A stretch of DNA of 64,000 nt, taken from the NCBI RefSeq assembly GCF_024679245.1, contig NC_090185.1, positions 30,368,670 to 30,432,669 on the forward strand, written 5' to 3'. The notes beneath the pieces were generated by a model that was given only the letters and a program-made list of their open reading frames with translations, did no database searches and was not told where the DNA came from. Numbering within the stretch: position 1 is the stretch's first letter; the number at the start of each line of letters is the position of its first letter. This document shows, piece after piece, positions 33,403 to 45,496 of the stretch. Both the position numbers and the translations under genes were made by a program. The DNA is from Pseudorasbora parva. Taxonomy: Eukaryota; Chordata; Actinopteri; Cypriniformes; Gobionidae.

Positions 33403-34208
33403 TTAAAGGGGTACTTCAGCACTGGGAAGATGAATCTGTATTTAAACTGGGTCATTAATGTAGTAGAAATTTGAAATTCAAATTCACAGAAAATGTATTT
33501 TCGTCTCATGGGGATGAAAGACTACAATTCCCAGAATGCTTTGCTGCCCTGTGAGGCCACTCCCAAAGCCACCGCTACTGAATCACTTTTAATTTCCCAC
33601 CAACGCGTATATCTTCATAAAATCAGTTCAGTTAGAGAACAGACACTACAATTAAAAACTGAACGTGTCTGTTCAATTTAGCCGCTGAGGAAGTGTCAGC
33701 ACAAACGCAGCAGGAGTCAGATTACACGCATCGTGATGAGCTGAATGAGCTCTCGTGATGAGAGCTGAGGTAAACGCGTCCACGCTCGTGGCAGTAGTTC
33801 TCAGCACGTGTTCAGTCTGGCGCGTTTTCAGTTCATGCCTTTGGAAGATTAACTTTCATAGGAATTAACTTGAGACGATAAAATACTCACTTTGCTCCGC
33901 CGGCCGCACTGTTTCCATGAATGCCTGAGCCGAGCTGAGCTGTGAGTGGGTCCCCATCCCCCATGTGCGAGATGAAAACATGCGGAAATAGCTCCCTCTG
34001 CTGGCTGTAGTCTTTAGCATCTGGCTAAACATTTTACAGAGGAAGCAAATCGACGATATTTGCGTCACCGGAGTAATTTTCCCAGAAACGGAATGCATAA
34101 ATCTCTCGTCTCAGGGGGATATGAGAGGGGGGAGCACGATCATTTGAATATACTCCAGGGTTTCTACTGATAGAAAGCCATATGCTGATCGCTGAAGTAA
34201 CCCTTTAA
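33403..34208. mobile_element. TTAA MITE, TTAAAGGGGTACTTCAGC family, copy 1
   Basis: Inverted ends TTAAAGGGGTACTTCAGC and GCTGAAGTAACCCTTTAA. About 800 bp, CpG-containing, shares GGGGATGAAAGACTACAATT and the CTGGCTGTAGTCTTTAGC region with the copy at 57080-57995. No ORF of its own. TTAA duplication plus AGGG ends fit the Kolobok superfamily. Confidence 0.85.
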
Positions 34209-34590
34209 GGGCCAAATTGTGATGGTTAGACGACTGGGTCAAAGCATCTCCAAAATTGCAGCTCTTCCTGGTCTGCAGTGGTCAGTATCTATCAAAAGTG
34301 GTTCAAGGAAGGAACAGTGGTGAACTGGCAACAGGGTCATGGACGGCCAAGGCCCATGTACACTCTTTAATGGAAAATGTATTCCCTGGTGGCCGTAGCC
34401 TCTTTCAGCAGATAATGCTCCTGCCACAAAGCAAAAATAGTTCAGAAATGGTTTGAGGAGCACAACAACGAGTTTGAGGTGTTGACTTGGCCTACAAATT
34501 CCCCAGATCTCAATCCAGTCGAGCATCTGTGGGATGTGCTGAACAAACAAGTCCGATCCATGGAGGCCCCACCTCGCAACTTACAGGACT
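34209..34590 (+). mobile_element. Tc1-like fragment (same family as 14586 and 40367)
   Basis: Starts abruptly at the MITE edge with the transposase N-terminal region (GGCCAAATTGTGATGG), then has an internal deletion and continues with the C-terminal part (DLNPVEHLWDVLNKQVRSME). Out of frame and truncated at both ends. Confidence 0.75.
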
Positions 34591-36595
34591 TTTACAATAA
34601 AAATGTATTATATTTTAAATAAATGCTGTTCCTTTTGAACTTTCAATCAAGGAATCCTGAAAATGATTAATTCTGAAATTACTTATTCAGTTTAGTTCTT
34701 AATTTAAAATAAATACATAAATAAATAACGGGGACTATAGGAATTAGCCACTTCATCCTTAAGAATCCAACTAAAGCATACCTCATCAATAAACCATCAG
34801 CGAGATGGTGTTTTGCAGCGCTGTTATTATAGCCTCAGCTCTTTAATCAGCCTTTAGCTTGCAAATGACCTTTTAAGCACAACTAAAACATCAAGCCCAT
34901 CTGGAAACTTTCAACATACCAAATCAACCAAACCTACAATATCAAAAGTCAAAATATCTATGACGCCATGGATCTGTAAACCTCTGCGATGCATGCTTTT
35001 TAACACGTCTGCTTCGCGAAGAAAAAACAATTGTGGGAGGAGATGGCAACAAACAGCATCTGGATGAAGAACGTGCTGCAGGAGAGAACAGAGGCTTTTA
35101 ATGCAGAAAAGTTTTACTGAGACTTGAGGGTGGACTCTTTTGACTTGGGCCAGTAAGCAACTAAGTCCACAAGACCTTAAGTGCATATGAAGAGTGCCAC
35201 TTGGGACGGCCTGTAGTTATCAATGCAAAAGGCAACCACCTAAAACACTGAATTTTAATTTTCAGGAGAACTATTCCTTTAACCCTTGCACTGTTCTCTG
35301 CAATACGAGCCCTCCATCATGTTCCCATTGGCTTTGTCTCAACTCATTTGCTCATAATCACAGGAACTGGCTGTTTTAAGTACTTTAGCAAAGGCTGGGA
35401 TTTTTAACAAGAGGTTATGCTCAAATTGATGGTGAATTTCAACTGGCAACATCTTCACAGAGATCGATAAGTATTTTCTTTCTTCATCTGAATATTGCTG
35501 AGACGCGAAGCACTCACTTCTTTTCGGGTTCGGCGTGTTTACGAACCACGGGCAGGATCCTCATTCTCACGACATTCACAGACAATTTCAAATATAAACA
35601 CATGCCTAACATTTCCCCCACAAAAAAACACCACCGACCGCATGCTGCCGCAGCTGACTAATAAAACTTGAGAAACTGCTAGAATATTCTGCTTGTATCG
35701 ATTACGCAAACAAGCCCTGTTTGCATTGGACCGATACTGACGCCGGACAGGGTTGCGTGTCAAACAAAATGCTGGACTGTTTATATACACGTCAGTTTGT
35801 AAACCTCTGTTAAGTATTAGCCTTTTCAAGTAAATGCGAGTGTTTAATGGTCCTAACAGATGTTGCTTTGATACCAAACCAAAGTCCTGTCATATTCCCA
35901 TGTAGCGCCGAGTTCCGAAATCCGGCCCAAAACTTCAAGCGCTTTCAGTTTAGTATCACTGCCTGACTCCATCTGAACAAATATGACTGGTCTCAGCCTC
36001 AGTTTGATGATGTGCGTTTACACAAAATATGAAAATTAAAACACTAATGCACATCTCATGGCCGAATAATTGTGAGTGTTTTTATATAGGAGAGAAACCG
36101 AGAGATGGGTGGTGAAAAGAGATTGCTGAAGCAAGACATGAACTCACACACACACACTGATCTGGCACTATTTGGATACTTCAAAACCTGTGGCCTGTTG
36201 AGGAGAGGTGTGCTGTTACTTTTCTAAGCAATCGGATGTGCGATTTTTGCCTGGAGAGGGATAAAACAGGCTAAACATCCTGAAGACATACACTAACCCA
36301 AGCCATATCTAGAGACTAAAGTCTGTTGGTCATCTTTTGTGGTCTCCAGAAGGAAATGCTTTAGAATTAGACAGCATTTACCAAGCATGCAATGATTTAT
36401 TTTTCATTTTTTTCCTCCATGAGCCCTCAATGCAACACATTTATCCTGGCAGTGTGAACAAGATTGACTGTCTGTCTCGCTTTCTCTGTGTGTGTGTGTG
36501 TATCAGACAACCTTGGGTATGAGATCACACACTGTAATCAAAAGCAGACGCTCAAACAGACAATGACAAATGCATTTTATTTTTGGTTCCACACT
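34591..36595. other. Non-coding, nothing classified
   Basis: No coding or RNA feature I can support. Confidence 0.45.
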
Positions 36596-36743
36596 TTAAA
36601 GAGGTCATGAACTGAGAAATCAAATTTTCCTTGAGATTTTAACATGTAGAGGTCATCATACTATAAGAATATCCTGTAAGTTTCAGAACTAAAACATTCC
36701 ATATTAGTCCAAAAACAGCTTTTATTGTAAATAAGACTCATTG

Positions 36744-38177
36744 TAGAATGGTGCTGGTCATATAATTAGAATATCATCAAAAAGTTGATTTATTTCACTA
36801 CTTCTATTCAAAGTGAAACTTGTATATTATATTAATTCATTACACACTGATATTTTTAAAATGTTTATTTATTTTCATTTTGATGATTACAACTGACAAC
36901 TAAGAAAAATCCGAAATTTAGAAAATTAAAAATGTTCAATATTGAAGTCTCTCAGTCTAGATCTGTAGGCTACACAATCATGGGGAAAACTGCTGTCTTG
37001 ACAGTTGTCCAAAAGACGACCATTGACACCTTTGACACCTTAGGTCATTCACATAGCTCTTTGTCCAAGCACATTATTGGGGTGAAGGGAAGGAAAAGAT
37101 GTGGTAGAAAAAAAGTGTACAAGCAATAAGGATAACCGCACCCTGGAGAGGACTGTGAAACAAAACCCATTCAAAAATGTAGGGGAGATTCACAAAGAGT
37201 GGACTGCAGCTGGAGTCAGTGCTTCAAGGACCCCTATGCACAGACGTATGCAAGACATTGGTTTCAGTGGTCACATTCCTGACAGACAGCGTCAGAAGCG
37301 TGTTGCCTGGGCTAAAGACAAAAAGGACTGCTGAGTGGTCCAAAGTTATGTTCTCTGATGAAAGTAAAATTTGCATTTCCTTTGGAAATCAGGGTCCCAG
37401 AGTCTGGAGGAAGAGAGGAGAGGCACACAATCCACATTGCTTGAGGTCCAGTGTAAAGTTTCCACAGTCAGTGATGGTTTGGGTTGCCATGTCATCTGCT
37501 GGTGTTGGTCCACTGTGTTTTCTGATTTCCAAGGTCAATGCAGCCGTATACCAGGAAGTTTTAGAGCACTTCATGCTTCCAGCTGCTGACCAACTTTATG
37601 GAGATGTAGATTTAATTTTCCAACAGGAAACCAGTACCTTGTTTAAGGACCATGGTATCCCTGTTCTTAATTGGCCAGCAAACTCGCCTGACCTTAGAGA
37701 ATTAAGAAAATCTATGGGTATTGTGAAGAGGAAGATGCGATATGCCAGACTCATTAATGCAGAAGAGCTGAAGGCCACTATCAGAGCAACCTGGGCTCTC
37801 ATAACACCTGAGCAGTGCCACAGACTGATCGACTCCATGCCACGCCGCATTGCTGCAGTAATTCAGGCAAAAGGAGCCCCAACTAAGTATTGAGTGCTGG
37901 ACATACTTTTCATGTTCATACTTTCCAGTTGGCCAAGATTTCTAAAAATCCTTTCTTTGTATTGGTCTTAAGTAATATTAACATTTTCTGAGATACTGAA
38001 TTTGGAATTTTCCTTAGATGTCAATTATAATCATCAACATTAAAAGAAATAAACATTTGAAATATATAAATCTGTGTGTAATGAATGAATATAATATACA
38101 AGTTTCACTTTTTGAATGAAATTAGTGAAATAAATCAACTTTTTGATGATATTGTAATAATATGACAAGCACCTGTA
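36744..38177 (+). mobile_element. Tc1-like transposon nested in the TTAA element
   Basis: Inverted repeats of about 95 bp around AATATCATCAAAAAGTTGAT, ending in GACAAGCACCTGTA on the right. The left outer bases have mutated. One broken transposase gene. Confidence 0.88.
36980..37893 (+). pseudogene. Tc1-like transposase, catalytic residues deleted
   Basis: ATG 36980. The N-terminal domain has an internal deletion and frameshifts near 37125 and 37330. The DDE core is read from about 37345 (SDESKICISFGNQGPRVW carries the first Asp). The second Asp region is shortened (FQQETSTLF, about 37618-37640) and the Glu motif is lost because SPDL is followed directly by REL (about 37690). The C-terminal domain is complete to TGA 37891-37893 (PRRIAAVIQAKGAPTKY). 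It cannot be catalytic. Confidence 0.85.
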
Positions 38178-39036
38178 TAGGTGAAAGATCGCCGCTGCAG
38201 AAGATAATCAACTCCTACTTCATCATTGCAACTTTGGCCCCGCCCACTGGTGTGTTAGTGAGATGATGAGGAGAGAAGAGCAATACAGGATCGCTGGACT
38301 AAAAATAACCTTACAAAAGATCCTAATGCTAGGAATGTGGTTCTTTTATTTATTTTCAACAATGTGAATGTCTTAGTTAAGCATTATTTATTTGTATGCT
38401 TTGGTAAATCAGTCACGGTCAGTCATGGTAAATCATTTCGGTGCAGGCTTTGCAAATAGACTTTTATGATTTGGACTTCACAGTAATGCCACAACATGTC
38501 TGTATCCGTGTTAATTTTAATGCTTGATTTGTGACCAGTGATTTCTGATATGTAATGATTCATGTATAATCAGATATTCTTTGTCTATGTGTCAGTTAAT
38601 CAAACCAGTGACTAAACGGTCAACTTCACATCGTCTCTCTTAGTAGGATGAAAATCAAAACAAGAAATCTGTTATTTAAACTGTGATTAAATTATATGTA
38701 GAACGCAATCAAAGAACGCTCCTTTTACAATCGCTGGAGCTGTCAATCAGCGTGAGTTTATCAGTGTTCTGGACTCGTGTTATAATCAACAAATCTCTTA
38801 TTTACATTGTGTTTGCACTGTTAGTTATTATAAAAACAATGACGAGATCGGTGCATTCATGCTCTCAACATGTCTGTGATCAGCTGCAATGTTCATCACT
38901 GCAAACTTTCATGCCACAATCTAAATATGATGCTATAATCAAAACTTTTCTCAATTAGTTAACCTTGAGAGCTGTAAAAATGTGCTAAAAGTTTGAGTTC
39001 CACATAAAATACTTATTTTACATGCAAAGGTGTTAG

Positions 39037-39215
39037 CCAATCACAGAAAAGGGGTGTTTACACTGAAGTCTGACAGCAGCCAATCACAGCAGTGGGCGTT
39101 TACACTGAAGTCTCACAGCAGCCAATCACAGCAGTGGGTGTTTACACTTAAGTCTCACAGCCGCCAATCACAGCAGTGGGCGTTTACACTGAGGTCTCAC
39201 AGCAACCACGCCCCT
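39037..39215. repeat. 42-bp minisatellite, about four units
   Basis: Unit begins AGCCAATCACAGCAGTGGGC and continues GTTTACACTGAAGTCTCACA. Units differ by a few bases. It lies inside the TTAA element; the open frame across it is a product of the 42-bp period. Confidence 0.9.
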
Positions 39216-39362
39216 TCAAAGAGCATTCAAATCAGAGGCTAAAATAAGTGTAGGAAAATGCCTTTTATTTCTAAATTGACATTTTTTATGTAAAATTCAT
39301 ACTAACATTATAAATGCACCACAGAAAACATTATACAACAATGCAGTTCATGACCCCTTTAA

Positions 39363-40366
39363 GACTTTGTGGAATGCAATAACAGATTATTCCAAAATGG
39401 TTAATGGTTGCTCTCTCAATCAAACTGTGAACAATGTAAATGCTGTTATCAGCCAAATGTATCAAACAAGGAATTACGGCAAGTTTCCGAAAGAATCTGA
39501 ATGGCTTTGGGTGGTTAAGGCTCAAATCTTGGACCTCAAGACAACCGCTGGAACATCCGAGGGTCACAATCCGGACAAATCAAACCTCCACCCACATCAG
39601 TCAACAGACTTGAAAGTACTGTTTTTGGTGGGATTTCCAGACATGTCGTAGTCTGTCGCAGATGCAAATATTCCCTCGCCCCTATCAGCTCTAAAGGCCG
39701 ATTCACTCTGTCGCTTTCTACCGTTTATTTTTGAATACCGAGGCCATGAGCGTCTCAGACAGCTCCACAAATATTCCAAACACATATTGGACACATGCTC
39801 ATACAGCCGCGTGCCAGTGTACACACCAGGCGGCTCCTCACTATCTGTCAACCCTGGCAGGAGCGCTACACTGCAGGCTGGGAGATTTACGATAATCAAA
39901 GCTCATCTGGGATGGGGAGGGCTACTGATGATGGAAGAGGAGTCCCAAGGGAGTCGTACGGCTTCCTAGGCAGAAGCTAACATCATCCGTTTCCCTTCGC
40001 AATATCTCAACTGGCTTCAGAAGGTGAATATGGATTCATTTTGCGGCAGTGATAACATGTGAACAGTCTTTGATTACTGGTTATTTTAACACAGCCATTG
40101 ACTTGTCACCGTTTCGATAAAAAAAAAGAAAAAAAAAGCTAAGCTTATCCAACTTTTTCTGTAAACTGTAAACAGTCAATGAAAGGCTCTCTCTAGGAAC
40201 GCAATAAGCTTTAATGGGTACAATGCAGTGACATTCTACTCAACCTTCAACAAGTGAACATTAAAAGGAAAGTGTAAAAGGATTAAGAAATTACTTCCAA
40301 CAGAGCATAAACCCCAAAAGCTTGATTTTTTCTGCAGAAATGCCATGTTAAATATCACTGTAGTAA
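39363..40366. other. Non-coding, nothing recognised
   Basis: ORFs here overlap on both strands without family signal. Confidence 0.45.
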
Positions 40367-40798
40367 TATACACCAATTAGGCATAACATTATCTCTTCAT
40401 CACGGCACCTGTTAGTGGGCGGGATATATTACGCAGCAAGTGAACATTTTGTCCTCAAAGTTGATGTGTTGGAAGCAGGAAAAATGGGCAAGCGTAAGGA
40501 TTTGAGCGAGTTTGACAAGGGCCAAATTGTGATGGCTGGACGACTGGGTCAGAGCATCTCCAAAACTGCAGCTCTTGTGGGGTGTTCCCGGTCTGCAGTG
40601 GTCAGTATCTATCAAAAGTGCTCCAAGGGAGGAACAGTGGTGAACTGACGACAGGGTCATGGGCGGCCAAGGCTCATTGATGCACGTGGGGAGTGAAGGC
40701 TGGTCCGTGTGGTCTGATCAAACAGACAAGCTAATGTAGCTCAAATTGTTCAGGAAGTTCATGCTGGTTCTGATAGAAAGAGTCAGAATACACAGTGA
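40367..40798 (+). mobile_element. Tc1-like transposon, 5' fragment
   Basis: TA then ATACACCAATTAGGCATAAC. ATG at 40484 opens an N-terminal paired-type domain (motif [20 protein letters not shown], then [16 protein letters not shown]), stopped by TGA at 40646-40648; later frames continue to about 40798, where similarity ends. The catalytic domain and right end are absent. Confidence 0.8.
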
Positions 40799-42251
40799 AT
40801 CCCCGTTGGGGGTATGCAGTGTATAGGGCTGCATAGCCGCAGACCAGTCAGGATGCCAATGCTGACCCATCCACCGCCAAAAGCACCAACTTGATGTGCA
40901 TCCTCAAAATGCCCTGTGCCCATGTTTTTTGAAGTATCTAAGTCTTATTAAAGGGCATATTATTACGTTCACCAGAGAAGATGCACACCAGTTTTCAACC
41001 AGAGATTATACAGTTACAGCATTATAAAGGATTTTCAGCTGTAGCGCCCCCTATAGGAGCAGTTATGATGCAACTTGGCGTGCATCCTCAAAATGTCCTG
41101 TCGTCTGTGTGTAGTACGTTTTGTTAAGGTTGGACACGGCAGTAAGATGATATAGGTACATTTGTGTTGTACTAAAAAACGTTTTCTTGTACAGACGACA
41201 ATGTTGTCAAAATGAAAAAAAAAACGAGAAAAAAAACGTCTAAAAATGCTGTCTTATTCATGCCAGGCCAGTAGTTGGCGATGTCCCTTTTTAAAGAAAC
41301 ACTACACACTTATAGAGTTAATATGTAATGCACGTCGTCACAGTTTTCACAAATTCGCATTTTTGTTGTTAACATGGAGACAATCACAGTATAATTTTCA
41401 AAAACTTGCACTTTGAAACACGTTTTCAGGCCTCTAAATCGCCGCTGTGGTGTAAAAGAACTGCCAGAACTTATAAAAAGTTGTACATTTTATGTGTGGT
41501 TTGATCACTCCCTTAGTTTTATTATAAGCTAGCTGCTCCAACTAAGAGTTAAAGCAGAAAAAGGAAAACTACTGGTTTCTTAGACATCCAAAAACCTAGT
41601 GCATAATGGGAGCTCATCTCAAGACCACTAGTGAAGCGTCATCCAAAAGGACAACCACAGCAACCTCTCAGTTTACATCTGATACTGGAATGGTAAAGAG
41701 GGTTTCCAGATGATGCTTATTGAGTGTTCAAGATCCAATAGCCATTGAGGAACAATGTTTAATACAAACTCGTTTGTGTATCTCTAAAAGGCCAAGTGTT
41801 CACATGTTTAGTCTGATAGCGGGTTTCAGTGCCTGGTATGTTACAATATATTTTTCCGGAGAAACTGGGAAGCAAATAATCCACAACGCAACAAAGCGCA
41901 CCTCATGAATTTTCAGGCTGAGGATTTGAAGAATGCAGGGTCTCAGAGTTTCTCAGCTGGACCGGTGACCCCCATCACCCTCTTCCTATGCTGAACAGAG
42001 TGTGTACTTAGACGCTGTCCAAATGTTTAGTCTCATGTGTTTTATTCTACTGCCTTCCCTACAAATTGTTGCCAGTGCACATTTGAGACTTCGTTCAACA
42101 CTCCTGTTTCCCCCTTCCTCCTGAAACCACTTTCTTCCTGAAATCATTCCTCATGGAGTAGTAAAACAAATGACTTCAGGCCTTTCCTGCTGCCTCGCGT
42201 TTAGGGCCTTATACGCAAGCAAGCCAATTGACAAGCATAGATGAACATGAT
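40799..42251. other. Non-coding, one dispersed repeat
   Basis: CATCCTCAAAATGCCCTGT at 40902-40920 and CATCCTCAAAATGTCCTGT at 41084-41102 form a short direct repeat around CTGTAGCGCCCCCTATAGG. Otherwise unclassified. Confidence 0.45.
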
Positions 42252-42567
42252 TTAAAGGGATAATTCGCCAAAAAAGTGAGTTGTGTCATCATTTACTCAC
42301 CCTCAAGTTGTTCCAAAACTGTATTATTTCCCTTAATGCATGCAACACAAAGTTGCGGAGAATATCCGTGCTGCTTTTTCAATACAATGAAAGTGGGTGG
42401 TGATTCATACTGCAGGAAAATGCCATGCAAGTAGTTTGTATGACTTGTGCGCAATATTACAAGTCTTCAGAAGCCAAACGATATGAGGAACAAACAAGGA
42501 ACTATGGAGTTGGAACGAAACTTAGGTGAGTAAATAATTTCGTTTTATGGGTGTACTGTTCCTTTAA
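42252..42567. mobile_element. TTAA MITE, short copy
   Basis: TTAAAGGGATAATTCGCC at the left and GTACTGTTCCTTTAA at the right, with TTTACTCACCCTCAAGTTGT and its mirrored counterpart just inside. 316 bp, non-coding. Confidence 0.8.
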
Positions 42568-43599
42568 GAGTATAATTCAATCGCTTAAATTGTTTTACCA
42601 TATTTTTATGTGATGCTGTGCATTCAACAAATAGTATAAATGAAATATATAATTTGTGATAGTGAAGAATATAAACATTATTTCACATGTCCTCTATGAA
42701 GCATGTCATAATAAATGTGCTAGCTGGTGTGTTAGCTCCGTAACTCATTCAGCAAAAAAACAGACATAAATATGAGCTTATCTTGAGAAAAGCAGATCTT
42801 TTGTTGACATATGAGTAAGGATGTTTCCTGTCATATGAATACTGGAGTAATAAATGTCCTGCAGGCTTACTATCTCCACCATAAATGCCTATTCTGATTT
42901 AAAGCGAAAATAAAACTCACGCATGTGCAACAAGCACAAGAATGTTTTCAATGCTGTTGGTGGACTAGAGTAGATTTAAAAGGACAGTACACCCAAAATA
43001 AACGTGATTATAGTCAATTTCAACAGTTCACTGTGATGAATGTGGATTCTAGAATGTGGACTTTTAATTGGTATTATTTTTAGCGCCTCATTACAATTCT
43101 TGCAAAACCATGTTATTATTTACATAGTTTAAAATGCTGGAAAAAATATTAATAAAGCTATGCTGAGGTAAGATATTCCAGAAACTTATATTCCAGTTAT
43201 TGACACACACCGTTTTTTCATATTTGTTTTAAATGCATGTTGCTTTTATAAGAACAAAAGGTTAAACACACTGTGGTCTTTGTAAAAGTAACCGATGATG
43301 AAACTACACTTTGTTAATTGCTTTTTTAAGGCTTTTTGATATTGTTATGCTTTTATGTTGATACATTTTCAGATGCTTTTATTTTGTACAGCGACAACAA
43401 GCTAACACAGTTACAAGAAGCTATCGCAGCTAACAACAAGATAGGACGATAAGTTTGATCAGGCATTACCGACTGGGTTCTAAAGAAGACCCGATTCATT
43501 TGTGTAATTTGTGTCTAAATGTACAATTTTGACCAACATTTCCCACTTCTGATGTAAATTCTAGTGAGAAATGACTAATGTAGTAATTAAATATTTGTT
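42568..43599. other. Non-coding, nothing recognised
   Basis: AT-rich, no supported feature. Confidence 0.45.
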
Positions 43600-43936
43600 T
43601 ACAAACCCGATTCCAAAAAAGTTGGGACACTGTACAAATTGTGAATAAAAAATGGAATGCAATTATTTACAAATCTCATAAACTCACAATAGAATATAGA
43701 TAACATCAAATGTTGAAAGTGAGACATTTTAAAATGTCATGCTAAATATTGGCTCATTTTGGATTTCATGAGAGCCACACATTCCAAAAAAGTTGGGACC
43801 GGTATCCATAAGAGGCTGAAAAAGTTAAATGTACATATACAGAACAGCTGGAGGACCAAATTGCAACTTATTAGGTCAATTGGCAACATGATTGGGTATA
43901 AAAAGAGCCTCTCAGAGACTTCTCCCAGAGGTCAAG

Positions 43937-45340
43937 ATGGGCAGAGGATCACCAATTCCCCCAATGCTGTGGCGAAAAATAGTGGAGCAGAATCAGAAAG
44001 CAGTTTCTCAGAGAAAAATTGCAAATAGTTTGAAGTTATCATCATCTACAGTGCATAATATCATCCAAAGATTCAGAGAATCTGGAACAATCTCTGTGCG
44101 TAACGGTCAAGGCCGGAAAACCATAATGGAGGCCCGTGATCTTCGGCCCTTAGACGGCACTGCACCACCAACCCGATCACACATAAATGCTTATAAATAG
44201 TACGAGTGTGCAATGTCGTGGAATGTATACGCCAAAACTCCTTTTGGCGTGCATATGATACGCTGTTTTTCGCGTGCATATGATACGCACTTTATGGCGT
44301 ATATATGACACGCGCTTGGGTAGGTTTAGGGTGGTGGGGCGTATATATGACACGCGCTTGGGTAGGTTTAGGGTGGTGGGGCGTATATATGACACGCGCT
44401 TGGGTAGGTTTAGGGTGGTGGGGTGGGGGGTTCGTATGTATAATACGCCATAAAATGCGTATCATATGCACGCGAAAAACAGCGTGCCATAGACATTACA
44501 TTCCACGACATTGCACACTCGTACTATTTATACGCATTTTTGTGAGAATACCCTGGCACCACATACAGGAATGCCACTGTAATGGAAATCACAACATGGG
44601 CTCAGGAATACTTCCAGAAAACATCGTCGTGAACATAATCCACCGTGCCATTCGCCATTGCCGGCTAAAACTATATAGGTCCAAAAAGAAGCCATATCTA
44701 AACATGATCCAGAAGCGCAGGTGTTTTCTCTGAGCCGAGGCTCATTTAAAATGGGCTGTGGCAAAGAGGAAAACTGTTCTGTGGTCAGAAGAATCAAAAT
44801 GTGAAGTTCTTTTTGGAAAACTGGGACACCATGTCACCCGGACTAAAGAGGACAAGGACAACCCAAGTTGTTATCAGCGCTCAGTTCAGAAGCCTGCATC
44901 TCTGATGGTATGGGGTTGCATGAGTGCGTGTGGCATGGGCAGCTTACACATCTGCAAAAGCACCATCAGTGCTGAAAGGTATATCTAAGTTCTAGAACAA
45001 CATATGCTCCCATCCAGATGTCGTCTCTTTCAGGGAAGACCTGCATTTTCCAACATGACAATGCCAGAACACATATTGCATCAATTAAAACATCATGGCT
45101 GCGTAGAAAAATGATCCGGGTGCTGGTCAGCCTTCAGTCCTTACACCCATAGAAAACATTTGGCGCATCATAAAGAGGAAGGCGTGACAAAGAAGACCTA
45201 AGACGGTTGAGCAACTAGAAGCCTGTATTAGACAAGAATGGGACAACATTCCCATTCCTAAACTTAAGCAACTTGTCTCCTCAGTCCCTAGACATTTTCA
45301 GACTGTTAAAAAAAGAAGAGGCCTCGTCCCAACTTTTTTG
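43937..45340 (+). pseudogene. Tc1/mariner transposase, disrupted
   Basis: ATG 43937 begins the helix-turn-helix domain (MGRGSPIPPMLWRKIVEQNQ; SLKLSSSTVHNIIQRFRESG). The insertion at 44169-44555 splits the gene. After it the frame continues with IHRAIRHCRLKLYRSKKKPY (about 44640) and the catalytic core: the first acidic motif reads WSEESK, with Glu where Asp is expected; QHDNAR (about 45055) keeps the second Asp and PIENIW (about 45150) the Glu. Frameshifts and stops occur around 44730, 44987 and 45120. Dead copy. Confidence 0.83.
44169..44555. mobile_element. Fold-back element with 7-bp target duplication
   Basis: 387 bp bounded by GCACCAC on both sides (44162-44168, 44556-44562). Arms of over 100 bp are inverted copies (TATAAATAGTACGAGTGTGC at 44191-44210 against its reverse complement near 44510-44530). 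Between them are three 42-bp units (44298-44423) containing TGGGTAGGTTTAGGGTGGTG. No protein. The class is unclear; 7-8 bp duplications occur in hAT-like elements. Confidence 0.82.
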
Positions 45341-45496
45341 TTGATGATGCCACTAAAATTTTAAAAGAACTTATTTTTCCCTCAAAATTATAAAAATGTT
45401 TTAATAAAATATTGAAATTTGAAACTTCAATATCATTGTACAAATTGTGAATAAAAACAATGAAGTGTCAAAACATTTTTTGGAATCGCGTTTGTA

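Larger units (their letters stand above)
36596..39362. mobile_element. TTAA-flanked DNA element with a nested Tc1 copy
   Basis: Left end TTAAAGAGGTCATGAACTG and right end CAGTTCATGACCCCTTTAA, with TTAA at each edge. The Tc1-like element 36744-38177 lies inside; without it the host is about 1.3 kb. The interior contains a 42-bp minisatellite. No transposase of its own. Confidence 0.8.
43600..45496 (+). mobile_element. Tc1/mariner element with a fold-back insertion
   Basis: TA-flanked ends CAAACCCGATTCCAAAAAAG and its decayed mirror near 45496. Same family as 17211-17874 and 55059-59838. The fold-back element 44169-44555 is inserted in the transposase gene. Confidence 0.88.

Noticed and set aside
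33403..34208. piggyBac classification for the TTAA elements
   Set aside because: TTAA fits piggyBac, but the ends read AGGG outward rather than the CCC-type start expected for piggyBac; Kolobok fits better, though unproven.
44298..44423. Interstitial telomere repeat
   Set aside because: TTTAGGG occurs once per 42-bp unit and not as a (TTAGGG)n run; it is part of the fold-back element.
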